From Chryseobacterium sp. CY350 (GTDB lineage: Bacteria; Bacteroidota; Bacteroidia; Flavobacteriales; Weeksellaceae), in NCBI RefSeq assembly GCF_027945075.1, contig NZ_CP116034.1, positions 1,116,001 to 1,180,000 on the forward strand: 64,000 nucleotides of DNA. The letters run 5' to 3'. Positions 45,994 to 53,311 of the stretch are shown in pieces (the stretch's first letter is position 1; each line of letters opens with the position of its first letter). The notes under the pieces were generated by a model. The model ran no database searches. It saw nothing but the letters and a program-made list of their open reading frames with translations, and had not been told where the DNA came from. The translations under genes and the position numbers were made by a program.

Positions 45994-46186
45994 ATGACAA
46001 CAATTGAAATTCAGATAGAGGAAAAAACAGAATACTAAAAGAACTCGAAAAAACGCAAGAAAAGCTTTTAGAATTTAAGAAAAACAAAAAAAGGGGATTG
46101 GTGGTTTTACGTGATAATAAAATCGTAAAATCAAACCATAATAAAAATAAAAACCTGCCTCACAGCAGGTTTTTCCATATCTAAAA
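45994..46186 (+). pseudogene. Possible remnant of a small gene broken by a frameshift
   Basis: ATG at 45994 reads MTTIEIQIEEKTEY, then a stop at 46036. In another frame the text continues KELEKTQEKLLEFKKNKKRG then LVVLRDNKIVKSN, ending near the terminator. Joined, they look like one small charged protein, perhaps an antitoxin-like partner. Evidence is weak because low-complexity Lys/Glu text arises easily in AT-rich DNA. Confidence 0.25.
46149..46174. terminator. Bidirectional terminator next to hutU
   Basis: A 10-bp stem AAAAACCTGC / GCAGGTTTTT with a 6-base loop. On the minus strand ATTTTTATTATG follows, 17 bases past the hutU stop. The core AACCTGC...GCAGGTT is shared with the hairpins at 39637 and 40227. 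Confidence 0.88.
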
Positions 46187-46190
46187 AATT

Positions 46191-48176
46191 TTAAAACAAA
46201 CTCTCATCCACAAAATTCGGCAACGTCACCTTCAAATTCGGTTCAGCTTCCATTGCTCTTTTAATCGCGAAAACAGCACCTTCATTTCTTGCCCAGCTTC
46301 TTCGGGAAATTCCGTTGTTCACGTCCCAGAAAAGCATAGATTTTAATCTTCTGTCGGCATCATCGCTTCCATCCAGCAACATCCCGAAACCTCCGTTGAT
46401 GACTTCTCCCCAACCAACGCCACCACCATTGTGAATACTCACCCAGGTCGCCCCACGGAAACTGTCGCCAATCACATTGTGAATCGCCATATCTGCCGTA
46501 AATCTCGAGCCGTCATAAATGTTGGAAGTCTCTCTGTACGGTGAATCTGTCCCCGAAACATCGTGATGGTCTCTTCCCAAAACCACCGCTCCGATTTCTC
46601 CGTTGGCAATGGCTTTGTTGAAAGCTTCAGCGATTTTCATTCTTCCTTCGGCATCGGCGTACAGAATTCTCGCCTGCGAACCAACGACCAGATTGTTTTC
46701 CTGAGCACCTTTAATCCACGTTATATTGTCTTTCATCTGTTGCTGGATTTCTTCCGGCGATGTTTTAATCATTTCCTCTAAAACGGCACACGCAATATCA
46801 TCCGTTTTCTGCAAATCTTCAGGTTTTCCGCTGGTACAAACCCAACGGAACGGCCCGAAACCATAATCAAAACACATCGGTCCCATAATATCCTGAACAT
46901 AAGATGGGTATTTAAACTCCCTTCCAATCGTAGGATTTTCGGACATTACATCAGCTCCGGCTCTGGAAGCTTCGAGTAAAAAGGCATTTCCGTAATCGAA
47001 GAAATAGGTTCCTTTTGCGGTATGTTTATTAATCGCGGAAGCGTGTGTTCTCAAAGTTTCCTGAACTTTTTCTTTGAATAATTGAGGGTTTTCTGCCATC
47101 ATCGTATTGGATTCCTCGAAAGTTTGCCCGACCGGATAATAACCGCCCGCCCAAGGATTGTGAAGCGAAGTCTGGTCTGAACCGATATCGATTCTTAAAT
47201 TTTCTTCATCAAATTTTTCCCAGATATCAACGATGTTTCCAAGGTAAGCCAAAGAAACCGTTTCCTGATTTTCCTGAGCTTTTCTTACTCTTGCTACCAG
47301 TTCATCCAGATTTTCGTGGATTTCATTCACCCATTTCTGTTCGTGACGGATTTTGGTAATCTTTGGATTCACTTCGGCAATCACCGTAATACAACCTGCG
47401 ATATTTCCGGCTTTTGGCTGCGCTCCGGACATTCCGCCTAAGCCTGAAGTGACGAATAATCCGCCTTTTGGCTCTTTATTTATTTTTCTGAAAGCATTCA
47501 AAACGGTAATCGTTGTTCCGTGTACAATTCCCTGCGGGCCGATGTACATATAACTTCCCGCGGTCATTTGCCCGTACTGCGAAACGCCCAGCGCATTGAA
47601 TTTTTCCCAGTCATCCGGCTTAGAGTAATTTGGAATCATCATTCCGTTGGTCACAACAACTCTCGGCGCATCTTTATGCGAAGGAAACAATCCCATCGGA
47701 TGACCGGAATACATCGTCAAAGTTTGTTCATCGGTCATTTCCGATAGATATTTCATTGTCAGAAGATACTGCGCCCAATTGCTGAACACCGCACCATTTC
47801 CACCGTAAGTAATCAGTTCATGCGGATGTTGCGCCACTGCATAATCTAGATTGTTCTGAATCATCAGCATTATGGCTTTTGCCTGCTCAGATTTCCCCGG
47901 ATATTCGGCAATATCTCTTGCTTTCATCTCGTAATCCGGACGGAAGCGGTACATGTAAATTCTGCCGTATTTTTCCAGTTCTTCCCTGAATTCCGGCAAC
48001 AATTCTGCATGAAATTTTGGTTCGAAATAACGCAAAGCGTTTTTCAAGGCTAATATTTTCTCTTCGTCCGTTAAAATTTCTTTACGTTTCGGAGCGTGGT
48101 TGATTTGAGTCTCGTATGGTTTTGGCTGAGGTAATTCGGTGGGAATTCCTTGCTGGATTTGTTCTTGGAAAGTCAT
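46191..48176 (-). CDS. hutU: Urocanate hydratase, long form
   Basis: 661 residues, the longer urocanase seen in Bacteroidota and some others (E. coli-type forms are near 556). Diagnostic text: YSGHPMGLFPSHKDAPRVVV near 160, GPQGIVHGTTITVLNAF near 214, TSGLGGMSGAQPKAG near 244, and HNGGGVGWGE near the C-terminus. It hydrates urocanate to imidazolone propionate, using bound NAD, in histidine degradation. No hutH, hutI or hutG is in the window, so the pathway genes are scattered. Confidence 0.97.
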   Translation of the reverse strand: MTFQEQIQQGIPTELPQPKPYETQINHAPKRKEILTDEEKILALKNALRYFEPKFHAELLPEFREELEKYGRIYMYRFRPDYEMKARDIAEYPGKSEQAKAIMLMIQNNLDYAVAQHPHELITYGGNGAVFSNWAQYLLTMKYLSEMTDEQTLTMYSGHPMGLFPSHKDAPRVVVTNGMMIPNYSKPDDWEKFNALGVSQYGQMTAGSYMYIGPQGIVHGTTITVLNAFRKINKEPKGGLFVTSGLGGMSGAQPKAGNIAGCITVIAEVNPKITKIRHEQKWVNEIHENLDELVARVRKAQENQETVSLAYLGNIVDIWEKFDEENLRIDIGSDQTSLHNPWAGGYYPVGQTFEESNTMMAENPQLFKEKVQETLRTHASAINKHTAKGTYFFDYGNAFLLEASRAGADVMSENPTIGREFKYPSYVQDIMGPMCFDYGFGPFRWVCTSGKPEDLQKTDDIACAVLEEMIKTSPEEIQQQMKDNITWIKGAQENNLVVGSQARILYADAEGRMKIAEAFNKAIANGEIGAVVLGRDHHDVSGTDSPYRETSNIYDGSRFTADMAIHNVIGDSFRGATWVSIHNGGGVGWGEVINGGFGMLLDGSDDADRRLKSMLFWDVNNGISRRSWARNEGAVFAIKRAMEAEPNLKVTLPNFVDESLF

Positions 48177-48261
48177 AAGTAAGTTTCGATTTTCAAAGTT
48201 TTAAAGATATTCAAATTAGAAAATTCCTGCAACTAATGAGTGAAAATATACAATGTACTAC

Positions 48262-48418
48262 AATTCCCCTCCTCTGGATGGGTGGATAAATTTATTAGAA
48301 AATTTAGACGGGGTGGTTTGAGAATACAGAATATTAAAATCTTGACGCTTGATTCCGCTTTTAAACCACCCCGTCAAAAATTCTTCGAATTTTCGCCACC
48401 CCTCCAAAGGAGGGGAAT
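48262..48418. repeat. Inverted repeat pair of the CACCCCGTC / CCCCTCC family
   Basis: The left arm (48262-48321) starts AATTCCCCTCCTCTGGATGG and ends ACGGGGTGGTTTGAG. The right arm (48360-48418) starts TTAAACCACCCCGTC and ends CCTCCAAAGGAGGGGAATT. The arms face each other across about 38 bases and pair over most of their length. The same arm occurs alone at 9616-9673. Confidence 0.8.
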
Positions 48419-48490
48419 TTTACCCCGTTTGAAAATTTGTGAAAAGAATGAGAAGCTACCTGAGAAGCAGATTTGATTAACTTTTAAACA

Positions 48491-48527
48491 CAACAACACC
48501 TCACTGAAAATCAATGAGGTGTTGTTG
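48491..48527 (-). terminator. Terminator of the acidic protein gene
   Basis: A perfect 13-bp stem CAACAACACCTCA / TGAGGTGTTGTTG with an 11-base loop, 21 bases past the stop at 48549. Confidence 0.82.
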
Positions 48528-48548
48528 TTTAAGTATTTCAAGCCTTTA

Positions 48549-48848
48549 TTAACTTACGATATCTTCGTTTTCTTCTTCGTGATCATCTTCATTGTCACTA
48601 AGGCTGTAAAAATCGTTTTCTTCATCGGGAAGCTGATCTGTGATCTGCTCAAAATTGTCGTCATCTTCCGCACCGGGAATGTCTAATCCGTATGGCATTC
48701 CGTCATTTACATGATCCGGATTTGTGATTGGGTTTCCGTCTCCGTCCAAAGGGATGTGTTCTTCTCTATTGAAAATATCTTCACCCGGATTGTAATCCAT
48801 TTCTTCTAACTTTCTGTCTTGTTCGTTGGTATTGTCTTCTGATATCAT
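48549..48848 (-). CDS. Acidic hypothetical protein, 99 aa
   Basis: The start is set at MISEDNTNEQDRKLEEMDYN; the frame is open ten codons further up but those residues look like leader sequence. It is very rich in Asp and Glu throughout, with the middle EEHIPLDGDGNPITNPDHVN and an acidic tail NEDDHEEENEDIVS. No helix-forming hydrophobic core or signal peptide, so it is probably disordered. Similar short acidic proteins are widespread in Chryseobacterium. Function unknown. Confidence 0.68.
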   Translation of the reverse strand: MISEDNTNEQDRKLEEMDYNPGEDIFNREEHIPLDGDGNPITNPDHVNDGMPYGLDIPGAEDDDNFEQITDQLPDEENDFYSLSDNEDDHEEENEDIVS

Positions 48849-48905
48849 AATAATTGTATTTAATGTTAATCGATACAAGACAAAAATGATTCCAAGATTT
48901 TAATT

Positions 48906-49877
48906 TTACTTATAAACTTCAGGATTTGCGCAGTGCGGCATTTTCTCGCCTTTTGAAAACGCGATAATATTTTCAGCGGCCACTTTTGCCATCCCGTTTC
49001 TGGCTTCGATCGTCGCCGAACCGATATGTGGCAAAACGCAGACATTAGAAAGTTTTAAAATAGGATCATCATACATCATCGGTTCTGGATTGGTAACATC
49101 AAGACCTGCTCCCCAAATTTCTTTGTCAACGAGTGCATTATACAGATGTTTCTGATTGTGAAAACCACCTCTCGCTGTGTTGATAAAGATAGAATTTGAT
49201 TTCATTTTTTTGAAAACCGACTCATCAAATATTTCAGAATGTTCCTCAGTGAAATTAGCATGAACACTCAGAACATCAGACTGATTTACCAATTCGTCGA
49301 AAGACACATATTTTGCGCCGAGTTTTTTTTCTGCTTCTTCATTATGGCTTCTGTTGTGATAAATAATATTCATATCAAAAGCTTTTTTACACTTTTCAGC
49401 CATTTCAAAACCTATTCGTCCCAATCCGAAAACACCCAGTGTTTTCCCGTATAATTCCTGTCCCAAAGCATGGAGCGGATCAAAATCTCCCCAAAGATCA
49501 GACTTTACCTGTTCAAAATAATAGCTAGCTCTTCTTGCAACCGACTGCATTAATAAAAATGCAATATCTGATGTTGCTCTGCTTAAAACGTCCGGTGTAT
49601 TTCCAATCGGGATTTTTCGCTGATTTGCCTGCTCAATGTCTACCGAATCAAAACCGACGGAAAATAAAGCAATCGCTTTTACATTCGGAAATTGCTCAAA
49701 AAACCCCTCATCATATTTATTTTGTCCGACATTCAAAATCACATCCGAATCTTTACAATACGTCAGCCATTCATCGTGTGAGAGATCTGCATTTTTAGGA
49801 AGTACAACTTCCAGTCCCGCTTCTTCGAGCATTTGGATCCCAATTTCCGGAATTCTTTTGTTGATGAATACTTTCAT
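48906..49877 (-). CDS. D-isomer 2-hydroxyacid dehydrogenase (glyoxylate/hydroxypyruvate reductase-like)
   Basis: 323 residues. NAD(P)-binding motif GVFGLGRIGFEMAEKC (about 149-164); substrate and catalytic parts LFSVGFDSVDIEQAN near 73, NTARGGFHNQKHLYNAL near 232, and the His-containing VLPHIGSATIEARNGM near 285. The order fits glyoxylate/hydroxypyruvate or 2-ketogluconate reductases. Phosphoglycerate dehydrogenase is less likely because no ACT domain is present. It likely acts alone; neighbours give no pathway hint. Confidence 0.92.
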   Translation of the reverse strand: MKVFINKRIPEIGIQMLEEAGLEVVLPKNADLSHDEWLTYCKDSDVILNVGQNKYDEGFFEQFPNVKAIALFSVGFDSVDIEQANQRKIPIGNTPDVLSRATSDIAFLLMQSVARRASYYFEQVKSDLWGDFDPLHALGQELYGKTLGVFGLGRIGFEMAEKCKKAFDMNIIYHNRSHNEEAEKKLGAKYVSFDELVNQSDVLSVHANFTEEHSEIFDESVFKKMKSNSIFINTARGGFHNQKHLYNALVDKEIWGAGLDVTNPEPMMYDDPILKLSNVCVLPHIGSATIEARNGMAKVAAENIIAFSKGEKMPHCANPEVYK

Positions 49878-49991
49878 TTTATCTATTTATTTGATTTTTA
49901 ACACTAAATTTTAGAGCAAAGTCAGCAAATATTTTTTAACTATTTCAAATGACTGACAAGCAAAATTTGATTACATTTTATTCAATAAAAA

Positions 49992-50018
49992 AACCTCACT
50001 CCTGTTAAAAGTGAGGTT
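49992..50018 (-). terminator. Terminator of the 89-aa protein gene
   Basis: A 9-bp stem AACCTCACT / AGTGAGGTT with a 9-base loop, followed by TTTTTATTG on the minus strand. Confidence 0.85.
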
Positions 50019-50035
50019 CATTATACTGTTTAAGA

Positions 50036-50305
50036 TTATTTTTCTTCTTCAGAAGCTGATTGATTTTGATTTTTTTCCCAGGCGTCAGAAGCCATTTCTT
50101 GAGTTTCTCCCCAAACTTCATGAGCCGATTTTTGAGCATGAGACAAAAACCCTTGTTTTGTAGCTTCCTGATTCTGACTTCTCATCTCATTGACGTAATC
50201 TTTTGCCTGCTGAGAAAAGCTTTCTACACTATAACCCGGATTATTGTCCAGATTTTTTTCGATATTACTGAAATCCTGAGACGGTTTGAATCTGTTGGTA
50301 TCCAT
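50036..50305 (-). CDS. Hydrophilic hypothetical protein, 89 aa
   Basis: MDTNRFKPSQDFSNIEKNLD is followed by a predicted helix with SVESFSQQAKDYVNEMRSQN and a second, EVWGETQEMASDAWEKNQNQ, ending in EEEK. It is rich in Gln, Asn, Glu and Ala, with no hydrophobic core or signal peptide. The composition recalls small stress-induced hydrophilic proteins (LEA- or YtxH-tail-like), but this is only a resemblance. Monocistronic with its own terminator. Confidence 0.65.
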   Translation of the reverse strand: MDTNRFKPSQDFSNIEKNLDNNPGYSVESFSQQAKDYVNEMRSQNQEATKQGFLSHAQKSAHEVWGETQEMASDAWEKNQNQSASEEEK

Positions 50306-50393
50306 AATAATAAAATTTGGTGATTAAGTTTAAAAATGAATTCAATTTTTATTCCGAAATCGCTTAGATTATTATTTTAGAAGCCTTAGAAAA

Positions 50394-50786
50394 TTATTTT
50401 AATCTGATTAATTCCCCTTTTCTTTTCACAATATTTTTATAGTCCCACTGAATTTCTTTGGATTTTTCGAGCCATCTTTTTAAATCATCTTCGTCAATTT
50501 CATTTTTATCATTATAAAATATAGAAGCATCCTGAAACTTTCTACCTTCAACATTTAATTTCACTTCATTAAAAGATTTTCCGCTCCAAAACATCAGCCG
50601 AAGTCCCTTTTTCTCTTTGCTGTATCCTACAATCGGATTTCCATCAAGAAACCAAACGGGATGACTGTGCCATATTTTATTTTCTGAACTGTTTAAATTT
50701 TCATCAATCAATTCAGATAATTTCGAGCAGATTTCCTGATCAGATTCATTTTGAGAGCTGTTATAATTTTGGATTTCGGGATTCAT
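50394..50786 (-). CDS. DUF1801 domain protein, 130 aa
   Basis: It opens with a helix (QEICSKLSELIDENLNSSEN) and has the family segment KIWHSHPVWFLDGNPIVGYS, then KKGLRLMFWSGKSF. It ends ELIRLK. This matches DUF1801/YdhG-like proteins, a small alpha/beta fold of unknown biochemical role often found near SRPBCC and VOC genes. Here it lies far from that cluster and seems monocistronic. Confidence 0.83.
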   Translation of the reverse strand: MNPEIQNYNSSQNESDQEICSKLSELIDENLNSSENKIWHSHPVWFLDGNPIVGYSKEKKGLRLMFWSGKSFNEVKLNVEGRKFQDASIFYNDKNEIDEDDLKRWLEKSKEIQWDYKNIVKRKGELIRLK

Positions 50787-50933
50787 GTTTTTTACTAATT
50801 TATTAATTAATTCGCGATTTTTTATTCAATATTAATTTAAGTTTATTTAAATTAAAGTATAAAATTTTGCTTAGATTTCTAAGAAATAAAAAAAAGGATT
50901 TTAAATTTAAATTGAAAAGAAAATTAATAAAAA

Positions 50934-51587
50934 TTACTGATTCGTATTATTCAACATTGGAACAAATTTATAAGCTCCGAATTCTTCTTTTTCAAATTCT
51001 GTCGGCGAAGTTTTGGTAAATCTATACAAAACCTGCTCGTCTGTCTGACCTAATGGAATCACCATTTTGCCACCAACTTTTAATTGTTTTAATAATTCGG
51101 TAGGTAAAATTGTGGCTCCGCAAGTCACGATAATTTTATCAAAAGGCGCAAAAGTAGGAAGTCCGGCGAAACCGTCTCCAAAACTTTGAAATTTAGGATG
51201 AAGATTTAGTTCTCTAAATTTTTTCTTAGAAAAATCGAACAAATCTTTCTGTCTTTCAACTGTATAAACCAAACCTTTCATCGCCAATAAAACTGCAGTT
51301 TGGTAACCGCAGCCTGTTCCTATTTCAAGAACTTTTTCTCCAGCTTTTAATTGTAATAATTCTGACTGTTCGGCAACCGTTGAAGGATGAGAAATTGTTT
51401 GATGAGACAAAATCGGGAAAGCACGGTCTTCGTAGGCAAAATCCTCAAAAATACTTTCTATAAAGAGATGTCGCGGAACTTCATTCATCGCCGCAAGTAC
51501 ATTTTCGTCGGAGATCCCGATTCTCTGACGGAGATATTCAACCAAAATTTTTCTTTTTCCTTTGTGTGCGAAAGAATCCTGCATCAT
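50934..51587 (-). CDS. pcm: Protein-L-isoaspartate O-methyltransferase
   Basis: 217 residues, the usual length. Motif I for S-adenosylmethionine is VLEIGTGCGYQTAVLL (about 84-99). Upstream ISHPSTVAEQSELLQLKAGE and downstream PFDKIIVTCGATILPTELLK are typical of Pcm. It repairs isoaspartyl residues in aged proteins in the cytoplasm. A good promoter, TTG-N20-TATTTTTG, lies upstream on the minus strand (51634-51627 for the -7 box). Confidence 0.95.
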   Translation of the reverse strand: MMQDSFAHKGKRKILVEYLRQRIGISDENVLAAMNEVPRHLFIESIFEDFAYEDRAFPILSHQTISHPSTVAEQSELLQLKAGEKVLEIGTGCGYQTAVLLAMKGLVYTVERQKDLFDFSKKKFRELNLHPKFQSFGDGFAGLPTFAPFDKIIVTCGATILPTELLKQLKVGGKMVIPLGQTDEQVLYRFTKTSPTEFEKEEFGAYKFVPMLNNTNQ

Positions 51588-51621
51588 TATTCAGTAATTA
51601 TTAAGTAATTGTTTATTGAGT

Positions 51622-51658
51622 GTTGACAAAAATAGCAAAACAATCAGTATTTGTCAAC
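51622..51658 (-). promoter_or_regulatory. pcm promoter inside a 9-bp inverted repeat
   Basis: Minus strand: TTG near 51657, 20 bases, then TATTTTTG (51634-51627), which fits the flavobacterial TTG-N17-23-TAnnTTTG promoter. The two ends GTTGACAAA (51622-51630) and TTTGTCAAC (51650-51658) are a perfect inverted repeat. The pcm ATG is 40 bases past the -7 box. Confidence 0.7.
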
Positions 51659-51720
51659 CTAAAAGCGATCATCTCTTTCTTAATACCTAAAATTGCTATA
51701 TTTACAAAAATAAAAAAGCT

Positions 51721-52683
51721 ATGTTGAAAGCAGGTTTGGTAGGCGCCGGACATTTGGGAAAAATACATTTGAGACTTCTAAATCAATCAGATAAATATGA
51801 TTTTGTTGGTTTTCATGACAAAGATGCAGAAAACGGTAAAAAATTAGAAGCTGAATTTGGTTATAAATATTTTGAAAATCTTGATGAATTATTAGATCAG
51901 ATTGATATGTTGGATATTGTAACTCCAACTCTTTATCATTATGATTACGCATTGAAAGCAATTAATAAAGGTCTTCATTTTTTCATTGAAAAACCGGTTA
52001 CCCAAACTTTAGAACAGGCTGAAGAAATTCTCTATAAATGTCGCGAGCACGGCATCAAAGCGCAGGTTGGGCATGTTGAAAGGTACAATCCGGCCTTTAT
52101 CGGAGCGAAAGATTATATTCAGAATCCGATGTTTATCGAAATTCACCGTTTGGCGGAATTTAATCCGCGCGGGACGGACGTTTCTGTTGTTTTGGATTTA
52201 ATGATTCACGATCTTGATATTTTATTGAGTGTCGTAAAATCTAAAGTAAAAAACATTCACGCAAGCGGAGTTTGTGTGGTAAGTAAAACTCCTGATATCG
52301 CAAACGCTAGAGTCGAATTTGAAAACGGATGCGTTGCCAATTTGACGACCTCAAGAATCTCAATGAAAGCAATGAGAAAAAGCAGATTTTTCCAGAAAGA
52401 TGCGTACGTTTCTGTTGACTTTTTAGAGAAAAAAGCAGAAGTGATCCGAATGAAGGACGCTCCTGAAAACCCTACTCCATTTGATATGATTATTGAAAAT
52501 GCGGAAGGCGAAAAAAATCAGATTTTATTTGAATATCCAAACATTCAGCCTAATAATGCTATTCTGGATGAACTGGAAAGTTTTGCAAATGCAATTTTAG
52601 AAGACAAAAATGTGGAAGTTTCTCTGGAAGACGGAACGGAAGCGTTGAAAGTTGCTTTGGAAATTATGAAGTTGATTTCTTAA
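51721..52683 (+). CDS. Gfo/Idh/MocA family oxidoreductase
   Basis: 320 residues. Rossmann motif AGLVGAGHLGKIHLRLL (4-20); the family Glu-Lys-Pro in HFFIEKPVTQTLEQAEEILY near 87; GHVERYNPAF near 115; and DLMIHDLDILL near 159, which carries the catalytic-region His. It uses NAD(P) to oxidise or reduce a sugar, inositol or related compound; the substrate is not evident. A near-consensus -7 box TATATTTA (51697-51704) precedes it. The next gene overlaps its stop by one base (TAATG). Confidence 0.92.
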   Translation: MLKAGLVGAGHLGKIHLRLLNQSDKYDFVGFHDKDAENGKKLEAEFGYKYFENLDELLDQIDMLDIVTPTLYHYDYALKAINKGLHFFIEKPVTQTLEQAEEILYKCREHGIKAQVGHVERYNPAFIGAKDYIQNPMFIEIHRLAEFNPRGTDVSVVLDLMIHDLDILLSVVKSKVKNIHASGVCVVSKTPDIANARVEFENGCVANLTTSRISMKAMRKSRFFQKDAYVSVDFLEKKAEVIRMKDAPENPTPFDMIIENAEGEKNQILFEYPNIQPNNAILDELESFANAILEDKNVEVSLEDGTEALKVALEIMKLIS

Positions 52684-53162
52684 TGAATAATATTAAAAAA
52701 TACTTTTTGCCTGTATTGATTTTATATTTGGCACTAATGTGTCTATATGTCAGTTATTTATTTATAATTGATGATTATAATATTATGAAAAGCATTTATC
52801 AGCCTTATAAAACATTCATACAGTTATCACCTTTTAACAATTGGAATATTTTTATAACAATTTTAAAAGGAATTTTTGGTGTGGCAGGCTTTATAAAATA
52901 TATGATCAATCGTAAATTAATCAACTACTTTAATACATTGTTCTTAGTAATGACTGTATTTGAAATTGTTTTCCAATTATGTAATCAAATTGTCCAATTT
53001 AAAAATTTATCAATTTATGTTGATTTGGTTAGCACTATTTTTACAGCTATTTTATTTTTAGTAATCGGATTCTATTACTTTAAAAATGCAAAAATTAAAG
53101 AAGTTATTCCACAAATACTCTTAGGCATTTCATTAACGGTCATTTCTTATCATTTACATTAA
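52683..53162 (+). CDS. Four-helix membrane protein, 159 aa
   Basis: Hydrophobic helices lie at about 9-31, 55-75, 83-105 and 112-155. There are no charged catalytic motifs. It overlaps the Gfo/Idh stop by one base, so translation is coupled, and it may be a partner in the same process. I do not recognise a family. The base composition is more AT-rich than the upstream gene. Confidence 0.7.
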   Translation: MNNIKKYFLPVLILYLALMCLYVSYLFIIDDYNIMKSIYQPYKTFIQLSPFNNWNIFITILKGIFGVAGFIKYMINRKLINYFNTLFLVMTVFEIVFQLCNQIVQFKNLSIYVDLVSTIFTAILFLVIGFYYFKNAKIKEVIPQILLGISLTVISYHLH

Positions 53163-53254
53163 CTTATTATAAAACTACATAAGTGACCTCAAAAGTTTAC
53201 TTTTTTGATTTTAATAAATAATAAAATCCTATATTCCTTTCAACAAATTTTAAA

Positions 53255-53262
53255 TATATTTG
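53255..53262 (+). promoter_or_regulatory. -7 box TATATTTG ahead of the GH5 gene
   Basis: An exact TAnnTTTG match, 49 bases before the ATG at 53312. Confidence 0.5.
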
Positions 53263-53311
53263 TTAATATCAAAATACTAAAAATTCCCCCTAATATTCAA
53301 AATCAAACCCT

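Larger units (their letters stand above)
48177..48548. other. Gene-free region holding an inverted repeat pair and a terminator
   Basis: 372 bases: the hutU upstream region, the inverted repeat at 48262-48418, and the terminator of the 99-aa acidic protein gene. A 78-codon frame across the repeat is not supported as a gene. Confidence 0.65.

Noticed and set aside
48240..48476. ORF of 78 codons across the inverted repeat
   Set aside because: It is made of repeat sequence (PPRQKFFEFSPP...) read in one frame. Such frames recur with the repeat and are not genes.
49535..49914. Plus-strand ORFs of 87 and 92 codons
   Set aside because: Both are shadows of the 2-hydroxyacid dehydrogenase gene.
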